A DNA stretch of 5,209 nucleotides from assembly GCA_003551985.1 (NCBI GenBank), contig PUOB01000439.1, positions 1 to 5,209 of the forward strand. Reading direction: 5' to 3'. Shown piece after piece: positions 1 through 5,209 of this stretch. The translations under genes were made by a program, and so were the position numbers. Position 1 is the stretch's first letter; the number at the start of each line of letters is the position of its first letter. The notes beneath the pieces were generated by a model. That model had not been told where the DNA came from, did no database searches, and was given only the letters and a program-made list of their open reading frames with translations. The DNA is from Desulfobacteraceae bacterium (GTDB lineage Bacteria > Desulfobacterota > Desulfobacteria > Desulfobacterales > Desulfosalsimonadaceae).

Positions 1-118
1 CGGCGATTGCGCCGACAACGACAATCAATGCGGCGAACGAAGCCATGGGGCCATATAATATAAGGGCCGCAAGCACCGGAACGGCAACAATGCTTGTCAG
101 CCAGCGTTTCAAGTGCAT
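1..118 (-). CDS. cdsA: Phosphatidate cytidylyltransferase (CDP-diglyceride synthetase), N-terminal fragment
   Basis: Only the first 39 codons lie in the window; the gene continues past base 1. The product begins MHLKRWLTSIVAVPVLAALI and goes on as a hydrophobic stretch (about residues 9-39), which fits the first membrane segment of CdsA. The basic LKRW start followed by a proline-interrupted hydrophobic helix is typical of the family. CdsA is an integral inner-membrane enzyme that converts phosphatidic acid and CTP into CDP-diacylglycerol, the precursor of all phospholipids. The signature motif of the family lies far downstream, so the call rests on this N-terminus and on position directly after uppS, where cdsA is normally found. 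The ATG is at 116-118, 26 bases after the uppS stop; its own Shine-Dalgarno is weak (ACGGA). It may depend on coupling through the mini-ORF that ends on its start codon. Confidence 0.85.
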   Translation of the reverse strand, partial: MHLKRWLTSIVAVPVLAALILYGPMASFAALIVVVGAIA

Positions 119-141
119 TATATGTTTTCCGTGGGACTCAT
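118..141 (-). CDS. Candidate 7-codon coupling mini-ORF ahead of cdsA (MSPTENI)
   Basis: Between uppS and cdsA there is an ATG (139-141) preceded by AGAGGA (149-154) with a 7-base spacer, a better ribosome site than the one next to the cdsA ATG. It opens a 7-codon frame encoding MSPTENI. Its TAA stop shares one base with the cdsA start codon (TAATG at 116-120). This arrangement is the classical geometry for termination-reinitiation coupling. Whether it is translated cannot be told from sequence; a frame this short can occur by chance. Confidence 0.35.
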   Translation of the reverse strand: MSPTENI

Positions 142-144
142 TAA

Positions 145-882
145 TCAATCCTCTAACCGGCCGAACCGACGTTCCCGGCTTCTGAACTCGGAGAGCATCT
201 CCATGAATTCCTCCCGGCTGAAATCCGGCCACAGCGTCGGCGTGATGAATATTTCCGAATAGGCGATCTGCCAAAGGAGAAAGTTGCTGATGCGGTGTTC
301 GCCGCCGGTTCGAACAAGGATTTCCGGATCGGGCATATTGGCGGTATAAAGGTGGCTTTCAAAAAACGCCGGCGTGATCGACTGGATGTCCGCCTCCCCG
401 TTTTTCACCTTCAAGGCGATTGCGGCGCAGGCCATCGCGATTTCGGAGCGCCCGCCGTAACTCAGCGCAATATTGAGCTGCATTCCGTCATTCGCGGCGG
501 TCTCGGCCATGACCTTGTCCACCCGGGCGACAACGTCGTCGGGCAGGCGCTCTTTTTCCCCAATGATGTTCAAACGGATGTTGTTGTCGGTCATCTCTTT
601 TCTTTCCGATGACAAGAAGCGCTTCAACAACTCCATAAGGGCTTTTATCTCGCCTTTGGGGCGCTGCCAGTTTTCCGTGGAAAAGGCATAAAGGGTCAGA
701 TACCCCACCCCGATCTCCCTGCATGTCCGGACAATCATTCGAACCGCTTCGGCGCCTTTCTCGTGCCCCTTGACCCGGTTCATCAACCGCTTTTTGGCCC
801 ACCGGCCGTTTCCGTCCATGATAACGGCCACATGCTGCGGGGGGTGGTCTGCTTCGGGCGTATCGGAAACCTCAGACTTCAA
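145..882 (-). CDS. uppS: Isoprenyl transferase, di-trans,poly-cis-undecaprenyl diphosphate synthase (TTG start)
   Basis: A 245-residue cis-prenyltransferase, full length for the family (E. coli 253). The enzyme condenses farnesyl diphosphate with eight isopentenyl diphosphates to give the C55 carrier lipid for peptidoglycan and other wall polymers; it is cytosolic or membrane-associated. Visible signatures are MDGNGRWA at 22-29 with the catalytic Asp23, His40 in the KGH motif, LYAFSTENW at 64-72, and RTGGEHRISNFLLW at 191-204. Arg191, Arg197 and Glu210 match E. coli Arg194, Arg200 and Glu213. The start codon is TTG (880-882), so residue 1 is read as Met by initiation. It lies inside the last codons of frr (11-base overlap) and behind a run of Shine-Dalgarno-like AAGGAG repeats. 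The next usable start, a GTG at codon 18, would leave only four residues before MDGNG, so TTG is preferred. Confidence 0.96.
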   Translation of the reverse strand: MKSEVSDTPEADHPPQHVAVIMDGNGRWAKKRLMNRVKGHEKGAEAVRMIVRTCREIGVGYLTLYAFSTENWQRPKGEIKALMELLKRFLSSERKEMTDNNIRLNIIGEKERLPDDVVARVDKVMAETAANDGMQLNIALSYGGRSEIAMACAAIALKVKNGEADIQSITPAFFESHLYTANMPDPEILVRTGGEHRISNFLLWQIAYSEIFITPTLWPDFSREEFMEMLSEFRSRERRFGRLED

Positions 883-1429
883 GGGTCTCCTTTTCCTTCT
901 CCTTGAAAATTTCGTCTATTTGCTTGATATGGTCGTCCGTAAGCTCCTGCATGTCATCAAGCGCTTTTTTGACGTCGTCCTCGGAGGCATCCCCATCCTT
1001 TTTCATGGCCTTCAACGATTCATTGGCCTCCCGGCGGATATTGCGGACGGCCACGCGGTAATCCTCGCAGATCTTGTTGATCTGCTTGACGATTTCCTTG
1101 CGCCGGTCCTCCGTGAGGGGCGGAATGGCAATGCGGACGATCTTGCCGTCGCTGGTGGGCGTCAATCCCAGATTGGATTTCAAGATTGCCTTTTCAATCT
1201 CCTTGATCGCCGTAATATCCCAGGGCTGTATGGTTATCAAACGGCTTTCCGGGACCGAAAGGGATGCAAGCTGGTTCAGCGGCGTCGGTGTGCCGTAGTA
1301 ATTCACCCGCACACCATCGAGAATGCTTAACGACGCTCGTCCCGTCCTGATCCGTGTAAGCTCCTTTTTAAGCGATTCCACAGATTTTTCCATTTTTTCG
1401 GTCGCATCTTCAAAAATTGAATCAATCAT
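872..1429 (-). CDS. frr: Ribosome recycling factor
   Basis: A 185-residue protein, exactly the usual RRF length. RRF acts with EF-G after termination to split the 70S ribosome and free mRNA and tRNA. The sequence shows the two-domain layout. The three-helix bundle comes from residues 1-30 and about 105-185. The small beta domain covers about 31-104 and carries YYGTPTPLNQLA (44-55), ITIQPWD (65-71) and NLGLTPTSDG (86-95). VRNIRREAN (128-136) is the conserved C-terminal helix; Arg129 and Arg132 match the functionally important residues of E. coli RRF. The ATG at 1427-1429 has GGTGAG 5 bases upstream (1435-1440). The gene starts 41 bases after the pyrH stop, and its last 11 bases overlap uppS. 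Confidence 0.98.
   Translation of the reverse strand: MIDSIFEDATEKMEKSVESLKKELTRIRTGRASLSILDGVRVNYYGTPTPLNQLASLSVPESRLITIQPWDITAIKEIEKAILKSNLGLTPTSDGKIVRIAIPPLTEDRRKEIVKQINKICEDYRVAVRNIRREANESLKAMKKDGDASEDDVKKALDDMQELTDDHIKQIDEIFKEKEKETLEV
887..904 (-). promoter_or_regulatory. Tandem Shine-Dalgarno run for uppS, inside the frr 3' end
   Basis: On the minus strand the bases read AAGGAG-AAGGAA-AAGGAG, three purine hexamers in a row, 4, 10 and 16 bases before the uppS TTG. The same bases encode the Lys/Glu-rich tail of RRF. The closest copy has a short spacer and the middle one a slightly long spacer, so either could serve. The strong site makes the weak TTG start credible and suggests that uppS is translated in step with frr. 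Confidence 0.6.
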
Positions 1430-1470
1430 AGCCGCTCACCATTGTTTTGAATGTTTGATAGTCTCGCATG

Positions 1471-2205
1471 TCACGATGGATCGCCACCCTCGCCGACTTC
1501 GAATATATGGGTGCCGATGGACATATCGCCGCCGGTCACCCGGAGGATATTTCCGGGCGTTTTCAAGTTAAACACGATCATTTCCAGGCCGTTTTCCATG
1601 GCAAGGGATACGGCCGTGGTGTCCATGACGTGAAGCCGCCTCTCCAGCACACTCATGTAATCGATGGAATCGATGAACCGTGCATCGGCGTTCCCCATCG
1701 GATCCATATCGTAGAGGCCTTCGACCTTCGTGGCCTTCAGCAATACATCGGCGTGAATTTCAGCGGCCCTCAGGACCGCCGCCGTATCGGTGGTAAAGTA
1801 CGGATTGCCGGTGCCGGCCGCAAAAATAACGACCCGCCCTTTTTCGAGATGGCGGACCGCACGCCTGCGGATATACGGTTCGGACACCTCGTGAATTGAA
1901 ATCGCCGACAACACCCTTGTCTGGATCTCGAGCTTTTCGAGGGCACCCTGGAGGGCGAGGCTGTTCATGACCGTGGCCAACATCCCGATGTAATCCGCCG
2001 ATGCCCGGTCCATGCCTTTGGAACTGGCGGCCATACCCCGGAAAATGTTCCCCCCGCCCACGACCAAGGCGGTCTCAACGCCGCGATCCACGATGGTTTT
2101 CACTTCTTCCGCAACGTAGGAAAGCGTTTCAGGGCTTATGCCGTATCCGGAGTCCCCCATCAGGGCTTCTCCACTCAACTTCAAAAGCACCCGCCGGTAT
2201 TTCAT
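1471..2205 (-). CDS. pyrH: Uridylate kinase (UMP kinase)
   Basis: A 244-residue bacterial-type UMP kinase of the amino-acid-kinase fold, cytosolic and normally hexameric. It phosphorylates UMP to UDP with ATP in pyrimidine nucleotide synthesis, and in studied relatives is activated by GTP and inhibited by UTP. Motifs seen are KLSGEAL at 9-15 (phosphate binding), GGGNIFRG at 50-57, [16 protein letters not shown] at 70-85 (UMP and allosteric region), [15 protein letters not shown] at 129-143 (UMP site), then [13 protein letters not shown] (nucleotide site) and LKTPGNI near the C-terminus. The frame stays open upstream to 2379, but that extension lies inside tsf and has no family similarity. The ATG at 2203-2205 directly precedes the [11 protein letters not shown] core and sits 38 bases after the tsf stop. 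The ribosome site is weak (GTGGA, about 5 bases upstream). Confidence 0.97.
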   Translation of the reverse strand: MKYRRVLLKLSGEALMGDSGYGISPETLSYVAEEVKTIVDRGVETALVVGGGNIFRGMAASSKGMDRASADYIGMLATVMNSLALQGALEKLEIQTRVLSAISIHEVSEPYIRRRAVRHLEKGRVVIFAAGTGNPYFTTDTAAVLRAAEIHADVLLKATKVEGLYDMDPMGNADARFIDSIDYMSVLERRLHVMDTTAVSLAMENGLEMIVFNLKTPGNILRVTGGDMSIGTHIFEVGEGGDPS

Positions 2206-2243
2206 TTTTTCCACGCTGGACCGCCCCTGTTGTGTATATGCTG

Positions 2244-2846
2244 TTATAGGTCCTCGCCGATCTGGAACCGGGCGAAACGCCGGACGGTGATCTTCTCGCC
2301 CGTCTTGGCGATCATTTCGTTCAACACGTCCGATATCGTCAGGTTGGTGTCCCGGACGTAGAGCTGGTTCATGAGGCACGATTCCTTGAAAAACTTGTTC
2401 ATCTTGCCTTCAACGATCTTGTCGATCATTTTTTCCGGCTTGCCCGCCTCGAGGGCCTGGTCCCGGTACACCTGCTTTTCCCGCTCAACAAGGGCTTCGG
2501 GAATGTCCTCGGGCAGCACCCCGTAAGGGTTCGAAGCAGCGATGTGCATTGCTATATTTCTTGCAAACGCATTGAATTCATCGGTTTTCGCCACAAAGTC
2601 CGTTTCGCAGTTGACTTCAACAAGCACACCGATTTTCCCGCCCATATGAATGTAGGACTGAATGACGCCTTCCCCGGCGACCCGGCCGGCCCTTTTCCGT
2701 GCCGTTGCAAGTCCTTTTTTCCGCAAATAATCCGCCGCTTTTTCAAGGTCCCCCACGCACTCGGTAAGGGCTTCCTTGCAATCCATAATACCTGCGCCGG
2801 AGCGATCCCGGAGCTTTTTAACCATTTCCGCGCTTACGCTACCCAT
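2244..2846 (-). CDS. tsf: Translation elongation factor Ts, short form
   Basis: A 200-residue EF-Ts, the guanine nucleotide exchange factor that regenerates EF-Tu-GTP from EF-Tu-GDP in the cytosol. The N-terminal UBA-like domain (about 1-50) has the classic [19 protein letters not shown] at 9-27. The core carries the TDFV motif at 82-85, whose Asp83 and Phe84 correspond to the E. coli residues that intrude into EF-Tu and displace magnesium. It is much shorter than E. coli EF-Ts (283 residues) and resembles the approximately 200-residue type known from Thermus, with one core subdomain; the Thermus form works as a homodimer. Termination is clean at TAA, followed by pyrH, so this is a family variant and not a truncation. 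The start ATG (2844-2846) is 1 base after the rpsB stop. The frame opens upstream to 2909, but that part lies in rpsB. Confidence 0.97.
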   Translation of the reverse strand: MGSVSAEMVKKLRDRSGAGIMDCKEALTECVGDLEKAADYLRKKGLATARKRAGRVAGEGVIQSYIHMGGKIGVLVEVNCETDFVAKTDEFNAFARNIAMHIAASNPYGVLPEDIPEALVEREKQVYRDQALEAGKPEKMIDKIVEGKMNKFFKESCLMNQLYVRDTNLTISDVLNEMIAKTGEKITVRRFARFQIGEDL

Positions 2847-2847
2847 T

Positions 2848-3732
2848 TTATTCTCCTGTATTGACGACTTCTTCGCTGTTTTCAATAGGCGCCTGTTCCC
2901 GGGGTTCACTGGAAACAGCCTTGCGAATCACTTCAACGACCGGACCTTTTTCATCATCCTGCACAAATGTCCGGTCCTTCCCGACATGGGCGGTCTTTTC
3001 CGCTTTCTCGGCCGCTTCCTTGTCCGTTTCGGCCTGCTGTTTTTCCGCCAGTCGCTCTGCGCCTTCCATACACGCATCGGCCATTTTCGACACCATCAGC
3101 CGAATGGAACGGATGGCGTCGTCGTTGCCGGGTATGACATAATCGATCAGGTCGGGGTCGCAGTTGGTATCCACCACCGCAACCACCGGTATCCCCAGCC
3201 GGAGCCCTTCTTTTACGGCAATGGCTTCCTTTTTGGGGTCAATGACAAAAATCGCACCGGGAAGCCCTTTCATGGAACGGATGCCGCCCAGGGTATTGTC
3301 GAGTTTTTCCCGCTCCTTCAACATGCGGATCCGTTCCTTTTTGGGATACATGTTGATGGTGCCGTCATTTTCGATCTCGTTGAGGTGGTTGAGCCGTTCG
3401 ATGCTTTTGCGGATGGTCTGGAAGTTGGTCAGCATGCCGCCGACCCACCGGTTGTGGACATAATACATCTCGCACCGGTTGGCCTCCTCGTATATCGATT
3501 CCCGTGCCTGCTTCTTGGTACCGACAAACAATACAGGTTTGCCGCCGGCGACGGTTTTAACGATAAAGTCGTAGGAATCCCTGAACATCCGCACCGTCTG
3601 CTGCAAATCGATAATATAAATGCCGTTTCTCGCACCGAAGATGTATTTTTTCATCTTCGGGTTCCACTTTCTCGTCTGGTGTCCGAAATGGACGCCGGCT
3701 TCTAGCATCTCCTTCATTGTTACATAAGCCAT
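2848..3732 (-). CDS. rpsB: 30S ribosomal protein S2
   Basis: A 294-residue S2, part of the small subunit head-body junction and one of the last proteins to join the 30S; it interacts with S1 in studied bacteria. The start [20 protein letters not shown] is canonical. [22 protein letters not shown] at 22-43, FVGTKKQA at 69-76, [13 protein letters not shown] at 95-107, [12 protein letters not shown] at 164-175 and [13 protein letters not shown] at 181-193 are all family signatures. Residues from about 229 to 294 form a highly charged, Glu/Lys-rich tail that makes the protein some 50 residues longer than E. coli S2 (241). The ATG at 3730-3732 has AAGGAG 7 bases upstream (3740-3745), a strong site fitting a highly expressed gene. 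Tight spacing to tsf (1 base) marks the usual rpsB-tsf operon. Confidence 0.98.
   Translation of the reverse strand: MAYVTMKEMLEAGVHFGHQTRKWNPKMKKYIFGARNGIYIIDLQQTVRMFRDSYDFIVKTVAGGKPVLFVGTKKQARESIYEEANRCEMYYVHNRWVGGMLTNFQTIRKSIERLNHLNEIENDGTINMYPKKERIRMLKEREKLDNTLGGIRSMKGLPGAIFVIDPKKEAIAVKEGLRLGIPVVAVVDTNCDPDLIDYVIPGNDDAIRSIRLMVSKMADACMEGAERLAEKQQAETDKEAAEKAEKTAHVGKDRTFVQDDEKGPVVEVIRKAVSSEPREQAPIENSEEVVNTGE
2853..2857 (-). promoter_or_regulatory. Ribosome binding site of tsf within the rpsB 3' end
   Basis: AGGAG lies 6 bases before the tsf ATG and is part of the penultimate rpsB codons (ACA GGA GAA TAA). The stop and start are separated by a single A. This fixes the tsf start against the longer open frame and implies coupled translation of S2 and EF-Ts. 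Confidence 0.75.
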
Positions 3733-3870
3733 TGTGCAACTCCTTTTTTGGGTTTTTTTACCGCCGCTTTTGTCCTTCCGGCATCAACCCCACTTTATGT
3801 CGATAAAGCACCCGGGCACCGGTCAAAAAGCGTGTGACATTAATCAAACGAAACCTATGATTTAACAAAT
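3733..3870 (-). promoter_or_regulatory. rpsB 5' leader with small hairpins (candidate)
   Basis: This is the non-coding stretch between the candidate promoter and rpsB. It contains a 6-bp stem with a 4-base loop (CTTTAT at 3793-3798 with ATAAAG at 3803-3808). A 5-bp stem with a 3-base loop (3859-3863 with 3867-3871) sits at the presumed transcript start. An alternative pairing of 3842-3846 with 3858-3862 would exclude that second stem. The end is purine-rich, with two A tracts before AAGGAG. In E. coli, S2 represses rpsB-tsf through its mRNA leader, so an autoregulatory leader is plausible here. I cannot match it to a known RNA family. Confidence 0.3.
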
Positions 3871-3876
3871 CGTGGT

Positions 3877-3905
3877 ACCATAGCAGATAAAATCCATTAC
3901 CGCAA
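3877..3905 (-). promoter_or_regulatory. Candidate sigma70-type promoter for the rpsB operon
   Basis: On the minus strand TTGCGG (3900-3905) and TATGGT (3877-3882) are 17 bases apart, and the -10 carries an extended TG (TGCTATGGT). The boxes score only 3/6 and 4/6 against consensus, so this is a moderate candidate. A second candidate lies just upstream: TTGAAA (3934-3939), a 16-base spacer and TATCAA (3912-3917). Either would place an rpsB promoter between the palindromic element and the gene, with a 5' leader of roughly 140 to 175 bases. Confidence 0.35.
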
Positions 3906-3990
3906 TACAATTTGATATGGGTTTCGCCCGCCTTTTCAAGTCTCCTGTTTCTGGCAGCCCCTGAAAAATCGGGGGCAGACGACTTCGTAA

Positions 3991-4006
3991 TCACGCCAAG
4001 GCGTGA
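3991..4006. repeat. 16-base palindrome, copy 1
   Basis: TCACGCCAAGGCGTGA: a 7-bp perfect stem around a central AA. It abuts the left terminal repeat of the element and is identical to the copy at 4042-4057. Confidence 0.9.
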
Positions 4007-4019
4007 CAAGATCAAGGCT

Positions 4020-4079
4020 TGCGCAATTTCGAAGAATACAGTCACGCCAAGGCGTGATAAAATTCTGAAAAATTGCGCA
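4020..4079. repeat. 60-base imperfect palindrome inside the element
   Basis: The outer arms TGCGCAATTT (4020-4029) and AAATTGCGCA (4070-4079) pair over 10 bases. After a 3-base mismatch, 4033-4037 pairs with 4062-4066 over 5 bases. After a further 4-base interruption comes the central 7-bp stem. In all, 22 of the 30 possible pairs are Watson-Crick. A transcript in either direction could fold into a long interrupted hairpin. There is no T-run behind it, so it does not look like a classic intrinsic terminator. Confidence 0.85.
4042..4057. repeat. 16-base palindrome, copy 2
   Basis: TCACGCCAAGGCGTGA, identical to copy 1 and in register 51 bases further on. It forms the exact centre of the 60-base imperfect palindrome. 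Confidence 0.9.
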
Positions 4080-4099
4080 TAACGCAGATATTGGACGTT

Positions 4100-4969
4100 T
4101 TACGAAGTCGTCAGGATTGCGATCCGGTCATGCCCTGCGTAGTCCTTCCGAAAAACAACACCCTTCCACTCGGAGCGGTTTTCCGCCATCTGCGCCACGG
4201 CCGCCCGCTGATCGTGGCCGATTTCCATCACCAAAACGCCGCCTGGGACTAAATATTTCGGGCTTTCAGCCACAAGGGCGGCAATGTCACGCAGCCCGTC
4301 CGCATCCCCGTCCAACGCCGTGAACGGCTCGTGCCCGGAAATTTCAGGCGCAAGGGATCCAAGCTCGCCCGACGGCACATAGGGTGGATTGGACAGGATC
4401 ATGTCAAACGGACAGGCCGGCGAAACAGCCTGAAACCAGTTGGCGGAAAAAAATGAAATCCGGTCCGCCACGTTGTTTAAAACGGCATTGCCGGCGGCCA
4501 CGCGAAGGGCGGCAGGGGAAATATCGGATGCGAAGTAAAGGGGGTCTGGCCTGGCATGGGCAAGGGAGATGACGATCGCGCCGGAGCCGGTACCCATGTC
4601 AATGACCCGTGCCGGGGGGCGACGGTTTTCTGCCGGCATCATTTCAAGGGCGGCCGCCACCAGAATTTCCGTTTCCGGCCGGGGGATCAAAACATCGGGG
4701 GTAACAGCCAGATTGATTTTCCAGAAATCCTTCCTGCCCAGGATATAAGCGACCGGCTCGCCCAGGGTACGCCGTTTGACCAGCGCCCTGAAACGGTCCC
4801 GCTCGTCTTCGCTCAGCGGTTGATCAAACCGGATGTAGAGGCCTATCCGGTCGATACCCAGAACTTCGGCCAGCAGGATTTCGGCGGTCAGCCGGGGGGT
4901 ATCGACAAGGTTGGCTGAAAAATACCCGGTTGTCCATTTAAGAACATCAAGAATGGTCCACTGGGGCAT
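4100..4969 (-). CDS. prmC: Peptide chain release factor N5-glutamine methyltransferase
   Basis: A 289-residue PrmC (HemK), cytosolic, which uses S-adenosylmethionine to methylate the side-chain amide of the glutamine in the GGQ loop of release factors 1 and 2, raising peptide release. The N-terminal helical substrate-binding domain covers about residues 1-75. The Rossmann methyltransferase domain follows, with LIPRPETE at 94-101, the SAM-binding DMGTGSGAI at 124-132, acidic SDIS at 148-151 and the catalytic NPPY at 194-197. The frame opens to 5047, but [14 protein letters not shown] is the conserved start, giving ATG at 4967-4969. An ATG four codons upstream (4979-4981) has a slightly better ribosome site and cannot be excluded. 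The first 23 bases overlap prfA, its substrate gene. The final Thr-Thr-Ser and the TAA stop come from the terminal repeat of the palindromic element. Confidence 0.96.
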   Translation of the reverse strand: MPQWTILDVLKWTTGYFSANLVDTPRLTAEILLAEVLGIDRIGLYIRFDQPLSEDERDRFRALVKRRTLGEPVAYILGRKDFWKINLAVTPDVLIPRPETEILVAAALEMMPAENRRPPARVIDMGTGSGAIVISLAHARPDPLYFASDISPAALRVAAGNAVLNNVADRISFFSANWFQAVSPACPFDMILSNPPYVPSGELGSLAPEISGHEPFTALDGDADGLRDIAALVAESPKYLVPGGVLVMEIGHDQRAAVAQMAENRSEWKGVVFRKDYAGHDRIAILTTS

Positions 4970-5209
4970 TTTCGGCAACATCCGATTCCGCATATTCAAT
5001 GGCCCGGGCCTGATACCAGGCGGCAAGTTCATTGATAATCTCATCAATATTGCCGGCCAGAATCTGCTCGAGCTTGTATAAAGTGAGGCCGATCCGGTGA
5101 TCCGTCACCCGCCCCTGGGGAAAATTGTACGTACGGATCCGCTCGCTCCGGTCGCCGGAGCCGACCTGGTTTTTACGGTCCTGTGATATTTTCTCATTTT
5201 GCTCGCGCA
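4947..5209 (-). CDS. prfA: Peptide chain release factor 1, C-terminal fragment
   Basis: The last 86 codons of RF1; the rest lies beyond the right edge. RF1 recognises UAA and UAG stop codons and triggers peptide release. Visible is the highly conserved [20 protein letters not shown] at fragment residues 14-33, followed by [14 protein letters not shown], which is typical of class I release factors. [14 protein letters not shown] is found in both RF1 and RF2. RF1 is chosen over RF2 because the [17 protein letters not shown] form and the adjacent prmC are characteristic of prfA. The GGQ loop and the PxT stop-codon motif are upstream and out of view. The protein ends in TGA at 4947-4949 after a short acidic tail, 23 bases inside prmC. 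Confidence 0.93.
   Translation of the reverse strand, partial: REQNEKISQDRKNQVGSGDRSERIRTYNFPQGRVTDHRIGLTLYKLEQILAGNIDEIINELAAWYQARAIEYAESDVAENAPVDHS

Larger units (their letters stand above)
3978..4112. mobile_element. MITE-like palindromic element with 13-bp terminal inverted repeats
   Basis: The stretch is bounded by a perfect 13-bp inverted repeat, GACGACTTCGTAA at 3978-3990 and its complement at 4100-4112. It has no coding capacity of its own. Inside are a 16-base palindrome directly abutting the left repeat (3991-4006) and a 60-base imperfect palindrome (4020-4079) with a second copy of the same 16-base palindrome exactly at its centre. The right terminal repeat contains the last codons and stop of prmC. 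No target-site duplication is apparent in the flanks. The length, terminal repeats and nested hairpins fit a non-autonomous transposable element or extragenic palindromic repeat. I recall similar ends (TTTACGAAG-type) in Desulfobacterales genomes, but that is memory and not a search result. Confidence 0.65.

Noticed and set aside
770..1330. 186-codon plus-strand open frame opposite frr
   Set aside because: It is antisense to a clear ribosome recycling factor gene and spans the frr-uppS junction without its own signals.
2206..2379. N-terminal extension of UMP kinase to an upstream ATG
   Set aside because: The extra 58 residues lie within tsf in another frame, are compositionally odd (Arg, Pro, Asp) and do not belong to the family; the ATG at 2205 fits all homologues.
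2776..3705. 309-codon plus-strand open frame opposite rpsB and the start of tsf
   Set aside because: It is a mirror of the strongly biased codon use of rpsB. The antisense product has no recognisable domains, and rpsB itself is unmistakable.
3958..3976. GCCCC/GGGGC stem as an intrinsic terminator for prmC
   Set aside because: The stem is only 5 bp with a loop of about 10 bases, and no T-run follows on the minus strand, so it does not meet the pattern of a Rho-independent terminator.
3758..4045. Minus-strand open frame of 95 codons between the palindromic element and rpsB
   Set aside because: It starts at a GTG inside the 16-base palindrome, has no ribosome site, resembles no protein family I recognise, and overlaps the probable rpsB promoter and leader.
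4970..5047. Longer N-terminus of PrmC
   Set aside because: This part is within prfA in a different frame and shows no family similarity; only the start four codons upstream (4981) remains a minor alternative.

Overview
The window is a compact, entirely minus-strand block of core bacterial genes, roughly 53-55% G+C by eye. Read in the direction of transcription (right to left) the order is prfA (3' part only), prmC, a 367-base non-coding stretch, rpsB, tsf, pyrH, frr, uppS and cdsA (first 39 codons only). The rpsB-tsf-pyrH-frr-uppS-cdsA order is widely conserved in bacteria. The protein sequences, a short-form EF-Ts, and a palindromic element of a style I recall from sulfate-reducing Desulfobacterales suggest a member of Desulfobacterota. 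That placement is an inference and not proven by any single marker.

Right part (about 4947-5209 and 4100-4969): release factor 1 and the methyltransferase that modifies its GGQ glutamine overlap by 23 bases. Middle (3733-4099): the only long gene-free stretch. Its distal part is filled by a 135-base palindromic, MITE-like element (3978-4112) whose outer end supplies the last three codons and stop codon of prmC. Its proximal part holds candidate promoters and a roughly 140-base leader for rpsB. Left part (1-3732): ribosomal protein S2 and elongation factor Ts (1 base apart), UMP kinase, ribosome recycling factor, undecaprenyl diphosphate synthase (TTG start, overlapping frr by 11 bases) and CDP-diglyceride synthetase. 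No intrinsic terminator is visible between these genes, so rpsB to cdsA looks like one transcription unit.

Functionally the block links translation termination (RF1, PrmC), elongation and recycling (S2, EF-Ts, RRF), pyrimidine nucleotide supply (UMP kinase) and the first committed steps of cell-wall carrier lipid and phospholipid synthesis (UppS, CdsA). The genes are intact and ordinary. The points worth a second look are the nested palindromic element at the prmC end, a 7-codon mini-ORF fused by TAATG to the cdsA start, and the Shine-Dalgarno-rich frr/uppS overlap. I found no evidence of a new defence, mobile or biosynthetic system.
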